64,000 bases of DNA. Source: Patella vulgata. Taxonomy: Eukaryota; Mollusca; Gastropoda; Patellidae. Position 1 is the stretch's first letter; the number at the start of each line of letters is the position of its first letter. The position numbers were made by a program, and so were the translations under genes. The notes beneath the pieces were generated by a model that was given only the letters and a program-made list of their open reading frames with translations, had not been told where the DNA came from and ran no database searches. Of this stretch, positions 1-11,487 are shown in pieces. The stretch lies in contig NC_065881.2 of assembly GCF_932274485.2 (NCBI RefSeq), forward strand, positions 59,344,702-59,408,701. Reading direction: 5' to 3'.

Positions 1-612
1 CATAATGGCCGCCCCTTGTACGCAAATAGTGTAAAAATATGGTATATCAAGGTTGTTGAACCCTCTAGAGGCCACAGTTTTTCTCCGATTTGGATGAAAC
101 TTTAAATATATGTTTCTATTATAAAGATCATGGTTCCTTTTGATAATCACACATATCCAAACGTAACTTCCTGGATTATGGCCCCAGATTGGGCGAAAAA
201 TCACACTTTTAGCTTGTCGATTCTCTAGCTGGAGGTCACAATTTTTTTTTTGATTTTAAAATCCGTTTAGATATATCACCATTCCACCATAATGAAGGTT
301 GAATTCGAATTTCAGGAAATCGGAAAACCAAAATGAAACTGCCCAACAAAATGGCCGCTCTTTGTACGCAAATTGTGTATAAGTATGTAATACAAAGGTT
401 ATGGACCCTCTAGAGGTCACAATTTTTATCCGATTTTGATGAAACTTAAAACATATCTTTATATTCCAAACATCTCAGTCCCTTTTGATATTTGCGCATT
501 TTAGACCATAACTTTCTGGATTATGGCCCCTGAATGTACAAAAAATCGTTTTTGTTTTTAGCTTGTTCTCTATCCATCTCTAGCAAAATGCGGGCGTATC
601 CTGCCTGGCAGC
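1..612 (+). repeat. Family I-A tandem-unit element, left part cut by the window edge
   Basis: Units of roughly 160-180 bp recur. Each contains a 'ctctagaggtcacaattttt atccgat' type core, then a 'gatgaaacttaaa' stretch, then a 'ggattatggcccc' stretch. The right end, 'gggcgtatcctgcctggcag', is the same as the right end of the complete copy at 45417-46198, so this copy has the same orientation and has lost its left part beyond base 1. No protein is encoded. The call is by direct comparison of copies within the window. Confidence 0.8.
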
Positions 613-845
613 CGCTGGTTTTTAATTCCAAATGTCAAAGGATCTTTTATGTGCACACCAACTTGTATACATGATATCTTTTTTTTGTCCGATCCGAACA
701 ACTTAAATTCTGTTCCTTGCCAGACCTTTCGTCCTGCACAACTGACAAAGGAAAACCGCATTGAAAAATCCTGAGGAACTTTTGTAGCCAACACTGGGAG
801 TGAACCCAAGACCCCTTTGGCTAGCAAGCTGCTCTTAATCAGAAT
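613..845 (-). repeat. SINE2 copy (tRNA-derived SINE), diverged
   Basis: The segment has the SINE2 landmarks in order: 'ggatcttttatgtgcacacc', a 'cttgccagacctttcgtcctgcac' like block, 'gaggaacttttgtagccaacac', and the tRNA-like head with a degenerate B box. It abuts the end of the Family I-A element. The 85-codon open frame across it is a chance frame through the repeat. Confidence 0.7.
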
Positions 846-1182
846 ACAATATCTGAAAGAGTTTATATTACTGAAAACCCCATTCAGGGCCGTTCATACT
901 TTACAAGCAATGTAAGCCTTTCTTTTTCTTGAATTTTAGCTGGACACTTGAGACTTAAACCACAGATGTATTTGTTAATATTTTGTATTTTTCTGTTAAA
1001 ATTGCATACCTTCTCTGAGAATATGTGTCTAATTGTGCTGTAATGCACCTGTAATTTTCTTGGCACCATCACATGCATTCAGTGTGAACACAAATTAACT
1101 TTTACCAGCTTCTTAAAATATTAAATGAAAGCTAGTTAATAAATTTTCTTAAATTGTAATCATTTTATTTCTGCTTTTTCAG

Positions 1183-1626
1183 CTATTATTATGGGATACT
1201 GGTGGCATGGAGAGAATGAGTTTTATAGGATCTAGTTATTATCGTGGTGCTCAAGCCGCTTTATTATGTTATAGTGTCAACAATAAAGAAACATTCAACA
1301 TTTTATCACAGTACATTCTAGATATTGTCATGAATGCTGAAGGGGCCAAAATATTTTTATGTGGGAACATGGCTGATTGTGGTGATGACAAAGAATGTGT
1401 GACGGAAGCAGATGTGGATAAATTCACAGAAGAATGTGAAAATGTTTTATCGGGTGTGTACAGTGTGTCGTGCAAAGAAAATCGGGGAATAAATGAAATG
1501 TTTAAAGATATTACCCATAAGCTTCATGAAATGAATGTTAATAAATTGACATTACGCCGTGACATGATTATTCGACCAGGAGAAACGCCAGAAGCACATA
1601 GTGGTTCCAAAAAACGTTGTTGTTGA
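1183..1626 (+). CDS. Rab-family small GTPase, terminal exon; Rab24-like
   Basis: This exon encodes the C-terminal 147 residues of a Rab-type GTPase, a membrane-trafficking switch. It opens after a good acceptor (pyrimidine tract then AG at 1181-1182) and reads LLLWDTGGMERMSF, the G3 region, then YYRGAQAALLCYSV as in Rabs. The G4 site is LCGNMADC instead of the usual NKxD, and G5 is SVSCKEN. The protein ends KKRCC, a twin-cysteine geranylgeranylation signal, so it should sit on a membrane. The P-loop and switch I are not seen and must lie in exons left of the window. In G3 the usual catalytic Gln (WDTAGQE) is Met, so intrinsic GTP hydrolysis may be weak. Mammalian Rab24 also lacks this Gln and has an LCGTKSDL-like G4, which is why Rab24 is preferred. 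Rab family is near certain; the subfamily is an inference. Confidence 0.85.
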   Translation, partial: LLLWDTGGMERMSFIGSSYYRGAQAALLCYSVNNKETFNILSQYILDIVMNAEGAKIFLCGNMADCGDDKECVTEADVDKFTEECENVLSGVYSVSCKENRGINEMFKDITHKLHEMNVNKLTLRRDMIIRPGETPEAHSGSKKRCC

Positions 1627-1717
1627 ACTTTTTAAAAAAAAAATTTTGAAGACAACATTAATATGACGGTCCCTGAATATTAAATGTGATATTTATATAC
1701 TGATAAGCTTGTACCAA

Positions 1718-1723
1718 AATAAA
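1718..1723 (+). promoter_or_regulatory. Poly(A) signal of the Rab-like gene
   Basis: AATAAA lies 92 bases after the stop codon of the Rab exon in an AT-rich 3' UTR, a normal position for a cleavage and polyadenylation signal. Confidence 0.6.
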
Positions 1724-1727
1724 TGAA

Positions 1728-4290
1728 TTATTTCATATATAATTTATGTTGTTATTGTCATAATGGACCAATATTATATGAATATTTGAATGAATTATAT
1801 ATTACAATATACCTGTCATAATATACTCTATATTTTTAAGAATGTACATTTATTTTTTTAAAAGGATTATTAGAATTTGAGGCAATCATAAGAGGTCAAA
1901 TTCATTTGGCTACATTTCCAACCTTTCAGTTGGTAATCTGTGAAAATTTGCCATGTTAAATTTAATTAGTTGTCAGGGTATCAACATCTAAACATCACAT
2001 GATCATAATTCTTCAACCAATAAACACTGTATAATATCTATGAAAGCCAAAATATTCTCCCAAAAAGACTTCTCCCTTAATTAAAGTATTCGTTTTAATC
2101 ACCTTCTTAATATAAATATTAACACACAAGAGATACAAACCTCTGTAAATTAACATCAAATTATTTAAAATATCAGTCATTATGGTTATGTTTTTTGATT
2201 ATTCATGAATTTACAATTTACAGTCTTTTAGGACAAGTACTCTTTCTCCTCAAGATCTCTTAAGTATGTTTTTTGTTCAGATGCAATAAAAATAACTAAA
2301 TAGAGCTACATGAGTAAGTTCATTCATTAAAGGCATGTGCATTGATATATAGATCTATATAGGCTGTAGTGCATGCCAGATGACATTTTTATATATTATG
2401 TTCTAATATTATATTTTAATACAATAGCTATAGATACATGTATAGTAATCACCAATATTTTCAACCTTAGAAAAAAATGCAAAATTCTATATATTTTATG
2501 TGAAGGAGTGCCTATATATGTTAATTTATCTACGCAATTGTAACACTACATGAACTTGACCTATATTAGACCTACCCATGTAAATTTGATAATTGCATAT
2601 ATTCAGATTAGCTATAGAAAATACACACTCCTATACATGAATGGAGAAATACTTTTCCTTTTCACTGTGTATGTATTTTATTATTAAAGCTGTCTACCAT
2701 CAGAGGTTTCCCCGGAGTTGTGAACACTCTACCCAGGATATAATGTTCATTTGATCAAAATAAATAACACCTCTATCGAAAATCAAAATTTGCCATCCAC
2801 AAACTGTTTACCTTCAAACTAATGCAAACTTGTGAATGGCATACACATATTGAATGTATTTTGCAGATTATTTTTCTGGTCACTTTTAAGACTTTGCTGG
2901 ATTGTTCAGTGGAACATAAGAAAGGCATTTTTAAAACTCTGTGGGAATGTTCCCACAAAAATCACAACCATATTGTCCCATTACCGTTTCGACTTTTAAG
3001 GTTTGTGAACATAATGCAGGATAAAATTCTCTATTGGATTTTTTATTTCCTTTATTTTGGTGGGCTTGTTGACTGGGGCAAAACAGATAAACAGCATTAA
3101 AATTCTAAATTCTAAAGATAGCTGATGAAATAAATATGAAGTCAAACAAATTGCCACCTTCCATGAATAATCTTAACAGTGGTGTATGGATTTAGATGTA
3201 TGGATGATGATTGAAGGAAGCAGGCTGAATTTCTCGCAGTAGGTGGTATTATAAGCAGGCTACATGTATACTGATTATATGTAATTGAGTAAAGACAAAT
3301 TGTTTATTATTTGTTGTCAAAGGTTATAATTTGCTTGCTGCCTTCTGTCTGTTTGGTGCCAAAATATGCAATATTGTTATAGTGATCTTCTTATGATGTT
3401 TATTATATTGTTAGCATATAGAAGATGTATATATTTAGTAGTATATGAATTAGTTGTTTTAATTTTGTAAATATTTAGTACTTTTACAATTGATATTTTT
3501 TCTAAAATTTAATCAAATTGATTGAATTGATTGAAAACAGAGTACAGTGTATTATCTTTTGTCATCTTTAAGTGACCTATAATTTCATTTAAAGGAACAT
3601 AATATCATAAAAACTTAATTAAAAGGGACATAATATTATAAAAACTAAACTAAACTTTTATAGATTTTTCTATGTTAATACCATTACAACAGTGTAATCA
3701 TTGTGAAAAAAAGAAAACTACTGTTACGAAGGTCAAACTATATATATTCTTCATACTGCAAATAAATTTTGATGGGAAAAGTATACTTTTTAGTTCAAAA
3801 GCTTAAATTCAGACTAAATCAATATGACATCTGGTTTATATAGGCTGGATATAAGTGCAATATCAGTTTGTTGATAGTATTTTATGATAAGTATTATATG
3901 ATATGCATGATATATCACATTATCTCTATTGTAAAGACCAGGGTTCGCATTTCTATCATACTGCCAGTATTGACTGGAAATAAAATTGACTGGCTGGATA
4001 ATTTATCTGTCATTCAATATATAGATGTACATGTATAAGATGTATCAAAAAATGTGACTGTAAACTCTGAATGGTTAAATCTATGTGTAAAAACTGCACT
4101 CAAAACTGCAAACTTTGTTTGGGATCCCTGCTAATAACATACCCAATCATAATGTTGTATATCATTATGTACATTGACCTTATGTTATTAAAATAATTCA
4201 ATTTATATCTTACTATATTTATATCTGGGAATGAAGCAGAAAAGGCAGTAAAAACCCTGATTACCACTTAGCTTATAGAAGGCTTTTTCG
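1728..4290. other. Gap with no recognised gene
   Basis: Very AT-rich sequence downstream of the Rab exon. The open frames at 2773-3100 overlap each other on opposite strands and have no domain, signal or splice context, so they are not called. No repeat family was recognised here. Confidence 0.5.
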
Positions 4291-4294
4291 TAAA

Positions 4295-4372
4295 TTATTC
4301 TGGAGAGAGAGAAATGGGATTTAACATCCACACGACACAGCCTTGGTCATTATGGGACTAATATATGTTACA
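4295..4372 (-). repeat. SINE1 fragment (3' part)
   Basis: The segment contains 'gagagagagaaatgggattt', then words matching the SINE1 tail ('ccacacgacaca', 'gggactaatatatg'). This is the CT-rich tail and 3' end of SINE1 in reverse orientation, diverged and truncated. Confidence 0.6.
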
Positions 4373-5049
4373 GTTGTATGAAATTGGTCTTTGAAGAATG
4401 TTACACCAACAAATTGTCATTTTGTTGTAGTACAGAATATGGCACATATGGCTATACTTATACAAACTAAAAAAAATACAAACTAAAAAAAAAGTTAAAA
4501 CAGTTGATTCTCACTTCTGCCCTAGATTGACATTGCACATCTTCAATTTCAATAATGTACATTGAAGAGGAATTTAAAATCATAATTATTTCTCATGCAT
4601 TTCTGATTAAATGTTTCACACAAGCATGTTTTAATAATTATTTTTTTTAAGTTATACATGGACATGTGACTTGAAGATAACGGTTAAAATATCATAGGCT
4701 CATTCTTTTGGAAATCCCAGTCAATGAAAAATGCTTTCCTAAAAAATGTACTTCAAATTGTTTAAAAGTTTCTGGACTTTATTAAGCATCTGCAAATCGA
4801 TACTGATGGTAGAGATAGTCAATAGATTTGAATTAGACATCAATCCTTTTGAGTTCCTTTCGCCACATTAGCTTGTGTAATTTGAAACAAAGATCAAATC
4901 AGAAGACTGCTGGACTTAAGATTATTTTGGCCATCAACTTCAATAAGGAATATTCTTTTCTAGATTCATCTTTTAAGAAAATCTAGGTAACTTATTTAAT
5001 TATTTCATATCAAGCTACCGGTACTTCGAAAATAACATTTGGTACTATC

Positions 5050-5767
5050 TCAAATCCAAAATATAAAATAAGATAGGTTGCCAGGCAACAAAACATACGC
5101 CCACAGCAGCTAAATCGTCCGAGCAGTCAACAAGGGTTGTCACATATTTATTCTTTTGTGGGTAATTAGGGGAATTTAATAGACAATTTCTATTGATAAC
5201 TTTTGTCGTTCGACCGTTCACAAAGTTCAACAAAGTAAATCAAGGGCCATAACTCTAGATGTAATTGACGGATATTGCTGACATCCAATAGGCTTCTTCA
5301 TTTCACTAATTTAAATGATGCATATGAATTTCATACAGATTAGGTTATAACTTTTGTCGTTCAAGCCTTCACAAAATTCAACAAAGTTAAAGAAGGGCCA
5401 TAACTCTAGATGTAATTAATGGAAATTTGCTGAAACTCAATAGGCTTGTCTATTTTACTAATTGAAATGATACATATAACTTTTATACAGATCGGATAAT
5501 AACTTTTGTCGTTAGAGCATTTACATGGTACAACAACGTGAAACAAGGGCCATAACTCATGGCGTAATTAATAGAAATTGCTAAAATTCAATAGGCTTCT
5601 TCGTTTCACTAATTTAAATGATGCATATCAATTTCATACAGATCGGTTGATAACTTTTGTCATTAGAGCGTTCACAAGATTCAACAAAGTAGAGTGTTCA
5701 CATGAAATTGTGGACGATGGACGGGGCGACGGCAATATACGACCACATTTCCATGTGGGCGTATAAA
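5050..5767 (-). repeat. Family I-B element (hairpin-ended, tandem-unit), full length
   Basis: The left end has the palindrome 'ggttgccaggcaac' followed by 'atacgcccacagcagctaaa'. The right end has 'tggacgatggacggggcgac' and the palindrome around 'accacatttccatgtgggcg'. In between, three to four units of about 150 bp recur, each with 'gggccataactctagatgta' and 'aacttttgtcgtt' words. The subterminal words 'atacgcccaca' and 'tgtgggcgtat' are inverted repeats of each other. It is the reverse complement of the copy at 54955-55495. No coding capacity is seen. Confidence 0.8.
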
Positions 5768-6110
5768 AATGGAGTTTAGCAACCTACTTTTCTGCAACGA
5801 CTAGGCTAATGAAGACAGATATACACCATGTAGTGTGCTATGAAGGAAATTTTGCCTTGACATTGGTGCTATGGCCTATTCTTTTAGCAAATTCCAACTG
5901 TTAGGGGTTCCTTTACGTGTGTACACGGAACCTTGGTTTTTTTAACAATCCATATTACTAGACAGCTTTCCTTGTCAGGCCCTCAGTCCTGCACTTTTGA
6001 CAAGGGGAAATCATGCAGGGAAACCCTGAGGAAGTTTGTCTGCCAACAGCAGGAGCGAACCCGAGACCTCCAAGTTAGCCATTCACCCACTGAGCCACTG
6101 TGGCTCCGAA
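5768..6110 (-). repeat. SINE2 copy, near full length
   Basis: It reads 'ggagtttagcaacctacttt' through 'gtagtgtgctatgaaggaaa' and 'cgtgtgtacacggaacctt' to the tRNA-like head 'cactgagccactgtggctcc'. It directly follows the Family I-B element. The head, in reverse complement, carries A-box-like GTGGCTCAGTGGGTGAATGG. The open frame at 5933-6121 is through this repeat. Confidence 0.75.
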
Positions 6111-6416
6111 ATCCAAAATAAACATCACAATTAAAGGGAAAACAGTTTATTGCTTGTGAAATTTAAAATGGTTACATAATATTACAAGTGAGTGACAACT
6201 AGTGGAATTATACTTCAGAAGGCACTACATATAGTGGTATATATTGTATCACATAATGCACAAATCTGCATAGGGAATAATAAAATTTTAGGTCAACATA
6301 AATACTCCCACTTCAGCTTTAAGATTCATCTACTGAAATCAGATCCCAAAATAATAATTACAATACAAATGTAATAATACTTGTGAAATTTAATTGCAAC
6401 ATGCAAAAATAATGGC

Positions 6417-6672
6417 TAAATAAATGATAAAACTTTTTTTAACATGAATAAATTAGAGGAGCTAAAGTAAATTAATAATTTGTGTCAGATGTGTAATTTA
6501 TTTTAGTCTTGCCATATCATGACCCTTTCTCAATAAATGATAAAACTTTTTTTTAACATGAATAATTTAGACAAAGTTTTGTGATACAGAGACTAGTCGA
6601 GGAGCTAACATAAATTAATAATGTGTGTCAGATGTGTAATTTATTTTAGTCTTGCCATACCATGACCCTTTC
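6417..6672. repeat. Local tandem duplication of about 113 bp
   Basis: The words 'taaatgataaaacttttttt', 'gaggagcta', 'gtgtcagatgtgtaatttat' and 'catgaccctttct' occur twice in the same order, at 6421 and 6534. The second copy carries about 30 extra bases. It lies downstream of the zinc-finger gene's stop and may or may not be transcribed. Confidence 0.8.
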
Positions 6673-8280
6673 TAATCTCATTAATATTCAGTGAGGCAAA
6701 ATATTAAAATTTAATTGCATGTGCAACTGCTAAATGCATTATGTAGAAAAATATAAGAAATCAAAGATTACAAATGTCTATTAACATAAATAATAATGTA
6801 ATTGATTAAATCAAGTCCAAACAGTGCCCACAAGTTTTTGGATAAGCTATAAGTATAATAATGTACTAAATTTATTTGCTAGAATTATATGCATTCATCT
6901 TTAAATAAATGTCATAATGTAAATGCTTGCATACATATCGTGCATGTGGCAAGTAAATGCATAGACTGGATAAAGAATTTTATGCTAATAATATATGAAT
7001 GGTTCTCGCATTAAGAGAAAAACAAAATATTCTAAAAATTATTTATAGTATTACCCTAGATCTTATAATACATAATTATTATATTATAAGGTCCATGGTA
7101 TTACGCTTGGATCAAATTTGAATATGTTTCAAAACATAGTACAACTGATACATAAACAGGCAAAAATCAACTCATATTGGTTCACAAATTCAATAAATGT
7201 CTATAATGAAGGCAATAATTCTTTAGGTCAAGATTACCTTTTGAATTCGTGAATTACTTTCATTTTTATTGAAAGATCATGTTTGAAAAATTAGTCTTGA
7301 CAGATCTAGATTTGACAGCAAAAATGGAATGTAGGTTGAAAAAGAACACATGTTAATATCTGAGACAATACAACATATGTGTGGAATATACTTGGCTAAA
7401 ACAGATAATTTATATAAAATGTCCATTTAATTTACGGGTATGTATTGTATTCTTGCGTACAAATTGAAAGCCAAAATGAGCAGAGATAACCCAAACAGCT
7501 TGTCTTGAAGAGTTTCAGTACCTTCAGAATACCGAGTATCTTAATGGAATATTGAATATCTGTGATTTCACATCTAAAAATGAATTCTACGAGTATATAG
7601 ATTTGAAAAAAATAAATAATATTGTCTGAGACAGGTGTGACTAAAGGAAGTGTACAAAGCCTGATTGTCCAGGCTAAAACAAAGTCCTCATCTATTTGCA
7701 TTTTTTAAATTTTTTCACATACTAAACTTTTTAACAGTCTGCCTGTCAACAGGTTACACACTAAAACCACTTTTTTTTAATATACATATTTACATGCTAT
7801 ATTCTCCAATTTTCTACAATCTTGGCAAAATGTACAAAACCAGGTATTTTCATTGCAATAGACAATCCATGGACATGAATAGGTAGCTAATGAAGATTTT
7901 GAAAACTGCTACCTTTGTAACCAAAACCCAAATTAAAGCACTAATTATTTACAAAATGGCACTCTAAAAATAATTATTAAATATGTCCAGCAATCTCCAA
8001 TCAAAAATATTTTCTCTAAATCGAAATGGAGATATTAACAAATCACAATCAATTGATCACAGAGATTGTAACTTACAACTTGTAAGTTCTTAAATATGAT
8101 TGACACAAACTATGGCAGAAGTTTTTTTACGTGTGTAGATTAAAATTACTTCTAATCACAAGTAAATTTCATTATGAATGAGAGCTGATGGAATTTAAAA
8201 ACAATAGATGGAAAAAAAATTGCTAACAAGTAAGACTAATCGACTTCTGTCATGGTTTGAAGTGAAAACTGTTTTTAATA
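6673..8280 (-). other. 3' flank of the zinc-finger gene; possible 3' UTR
   Basis: AT-rich sequence downstream (in minus-strand sense) of the stop codon at 8281-8283. Several TTTATT words (reverse complement AATAAA) occur, for example near 7264 and 6860, so the poly(A) site cannot be chosen. No coding feature is supported; the open frames at 7432-7886 are on both strands and have no domain. Confidence 0.35.
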
Positions 8281-8403
8281 TTATGGAATGGCTTGGCTTG
8301 TTTCTGCTTCCTCCATCTTTTCTTCTGTTGTCTTGCTACCACTGAATTTATCTTCAAAAACAACAGTTTCACAAGGCTGCTCTTCTATAACATCTTCCCC
8401 ATT
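8281..8403 (-). CDS. Terminal coding exon of the multi-zinc-finger gene
   Basis: On the minus strand the acceptor 'tttttggctttag' is followed by an open frame of 40 codons starting NGEDVIEEQP, ending TSQAIP, then TAA at 8281-8283. The exon is phase 0, as are the donors of the two preceding exons, so it extends the zinc-finger protein by an acidic tail rich in Glu and Lys and without fingers. The call rests on splice-site quality and frame agreement; transcript data would settle it. Confidence 0.7.
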   Translation of the reverse strand, partial: NGEDVIEEQPCETVVFEDKFSGSKTTEEKMEEAETSQAIP

Positions 8404-8456
8404 CTAAAGCCAAAAAGATTGATATTATAGTATACCTACACTAGTAAACAATAATG

Positions 8457-9552
8457 ACAAGCCAACAGTGAGGCTGATGTCCCCCGCCGAAATTGCAAAA
8501 TAAATAGATGACACATATTAATTAATCGCACATTTATTTTTTTCACTAAGTTTCATCACTCTCTATCAGATAGAATCAAGATTATCTTGTCCCAAACCAT
8601 CGACAAATGAAATCGATTAGCTCTGCTTAGCTTCAGCTCGAAATGTTAATTATTGAACTCAGTCAAGACATTCACCTAATGAACATCTACATATACATCA
8701 AGTTTAAACATTCACCTAATAGACACCTATGCCAAGTTTGAACATTCTACCTCAATTAGAGGGAGAGTTATTGTGTTCCAAAGTTTCTACCAATCAAATT
8801 GCTTATCACTCTGCTTACCCTCAGCAAAAAATGTTCATTATCGAACTTAGTTAAGGTATTCATATAATAAATCTATACACCAAGTTTCATCAATCTCACT
8901 TAATTAGAACTAAAGTTATCGTGTCCCAAAGCATCAACCAATCAAATTGCTTATCTCTGCTTACCCAAAGCGGAAAATGCTCATCTTCGAACTCCATCAA
9001 GGCATTGACCTAATCAACACATACACCAAGTTTGAACATTCTAGCTCAATTAGGAAGAGAGTTATCGTGCCCCAAAGTATCAACCAATCAAATTGCTTAT
9101 CTCTGCTTACCCTAAGCGGAAAATGCTCATCTTCGAACTCCATCAAGGCATTGACCTAATAAACACATACACCAAGTTTGAACATTCTAGCTCAATTAAA
9201 AGTTATCGTGTCCCAAAGCATCAACCAATCAAATTGCTTATCTCTGCTTACCCTAAGCGGAAAATGCTCATCTTCGAACTCCATCAAGGCATTGACCTAA
9301 TCAACACATACACCAAGTTTGAACATTCTAGCCCAATTAGGAAGAGAGTTATCGTGTCCCAAAGCATCAACCAATCAAATTGCTTATCTCTGCTTACCCT
9401 AAGCGGAAAATGCTCATCTTCGAACTCCATCAAGGCATTGACCTAATAAACACATACACCAAGTTTGAACATTCTAGCTCAATTAGGAAGAGAGTTATTG
9501 TGTCCCAAAAAGTGTGACGGACAGACAGACGGACGGACAGACAGACGGACCG

Positions 9553-9590
<38 letters not shown>

Positions 9591-9639
9591 GGACGAACCC
9601 ATTTTAATAGTCCCCTGCTTTCTTCGAAAGGCGGGGGAC
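8457..9639 (+). repeat. Family II element with about 160-bp tandem units and GACG/GACA microsatellite
   Basis: The left end is 'aagccaacagtgaggctgat' and 'cccccgccgaaat'. About six tandem units follow with the words 'caaattgcttatctctgctt', 'ggaaaatgctcatcttcgaa' and 'accaagtttgaacattcta'; the inner ones are nearly identical. Then comes a GACA/GACG microsatellite (about 9520-9595), and then 'cccctgctttcttcgaaagg' plus 'cggggg', a hairpin. It lies in the last intron of the zinc-finger gene. The open frames at 8947-9662 are translations of the repeat units. Confidence 0.85.
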
Positions 9640-10013
9640 AAAAATGTAAAAGTGTGAATTAATTTAAAATATATAAAATTAATTGATCACCCCAGGATAT
9701 AGTTTCCTGAAACATTTTTAGGTGAGTAGTACCCAGCAACTTGAAAAATTATGTTTTGATCAATTTTGTTAAGGAAGGATTTAGTCACAACAACCACAAC
9801 ACTGACCTGATCTGGCTTTCAATGATTAGAGAGCTATTCAATACATTTCGAACAGATCACAACATAATTAGATTTTTTAAAATAATCCCACTGGTCACAA
9901 AATTAAAGCCTTACATAGATATTGGCATATGAAATAGTCTTCACAAGAAATAAGGCAAGGACTTGAACACTGTAGAACACTAACAGATAGTACCCTCTTT
10001 ACTCATTGCTGAA

Positions 10014-10262
10014 TGTGGGGAAAAGAGAGAGAGAGATGTGGTTCAACTCCACTCAACACAAACTATATCATTTCGGGAATAACATATGGTTCAATTGTAA
10101 TTCCATTGCACATTGGGGTCTTTAGCAGTGGAAGGAAACCTGAGGACCCACTCACAGAAAACCTATTCGGTTGGACAGGCGACCCTACTCCTTGTCAAGT
10201 TCGTGGGGAATCGAAATCACGCCACTTCACACAATGACAGACCTTGTGATTTCACACCCACT
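10014..10262 (-). repeat. SINE1 copy, near full length
   Basis: Reverse orientation copy. It shows the GA-rich tail 'gagagagagagatgtggttc', the central block 'gcagtggaaggaaacctgag' with 'ggttggacaggcgaccctac', and the tRNA-like head region ('ggggaatcgaaatcacgcc', B box in reverse). It lies in the intron between the last two exons and the large exon of the zinc-finger gene. Confidence 0.75.
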
Positions 10263-10514
10263 CAAGGAATTAAACTACACTAATACATGTATATAAATAT
10301 TTACTCATGGTGTAAGGGAGACAATCTGTGAAATTAGTAAACAAAACTATTAGCGAACTTGTGGGAGAATAAACAATTATCAATGTATGTTTTTAAAAAC
10401 TAAATATCAGTGATGATACAAATAGATATAACACTCATACTTCATGCATCTGGTAAGAAAATCAACATAGATTGAAAATTTTAACAACACCTAACATGCA
10501 CAGTATACCCTTAC

Positions 10515-10541
10515 CTTCCTATTGAAAGTCTTAAGAAATGC
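10515..10541 (-). CDS. 27-nt penultimate coding microexon of the multi-zinc-finger gene
   Basis: On the minus strand 'cttctatcatttctgcag' is a strong acceptor and 'gtaagggta' a strong donor. Between them lie exactly nine codons, AFLKTFNRK, in phase 0. Both neighbours are also phase 0, so the exon inserts without shifting frame, which makes a chance occurrence less likely. Confidence 0.65.
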
Positions 10542-11487
10542 CTGCAGAAATGATAGAAGATCAATTTTAAACACTTTTTAGATATTCAAAAGTTTACTAG
10601 TTCAGTTTATAATTGATAGGAATAAAAAGCTACTTAAAGAGGCAAAAAGCCATATGATTACCTTATTTACATCAGACATATTCAAATATAATGTCCATGA
10701 CCGGAGGTGGAATTAATTCATCTGATTAATTTTTGAACCAGTATGTTTTGGCAAGAGCAATTGATATAACATGGTCTTAAAGATGCATTCCCATGAAAGT
10801 ATTTATAGGGTAGTTATTTCAAATAAAAGTATGGCATATTTGGTATTTATGGAAAGAAAAGACGCTCAATCTAACTTGAAAAATACTGGATTCCCTGAAA
10901 AACACCCATAGGGTTCCACAGGACAAAATTAAGAGAGTGTCACTAACTGGCAGTACATGTCTCCTTAAGTAACGCAAGGCTAACGGTTGTAAGAACATTG
11001 AGATACTTTAATGCCCAGTTGAAAAAGAAGTTGGCAGAGGATATTACCAGAATTTACTTAGGTTTCAATATTTATTGTAAATGGACAGTGAATAATGATA
11101 AATACAAGCTTTAACTGGATTTTCCCTCAATCAAGTCACGTGACAAACAAGGCTCTTAAAATAGATTCTTGAGGCATGAGGTAGTTTTATCTTAGGATTA
11201 AAATGTTTTATGACAGATATGAAGCAATTCTTTGATAAATAAAATAGTTTGAATATGTTTTTAGTCTATATTGTATTGTATGCAGGTATGCCACACGGAT
11301 TGTATGCAGGAATGCATCTTTAAAAATTATATTTGACTTTTCGTCTGGCTTATTCTCTCTTTACCAAATGAGCAAAGAATGAAATGAAGACTAATTTTAA
11401 TAAATAAACCTTACCTATAATTTACTACCATCATCTAAATGACAAGTGAACAGTACTCTACAAAGAGAAATAATTTTATGTTCTCAC

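Noticed and set aside
8900-9500. Regularly repeated DNA that could suggest a CRISPR array
   Set aside because: Units of about 160 bp are contiguous with no unique spacers, and the genome is eukaryotic.
8947-9662. Overlapping open frames of 65-117 codons with repeated peptides
   Set aside because: They are translations of Family II tandem units and the microsatellite; the peptide repeats simply follow the DNA repeats.
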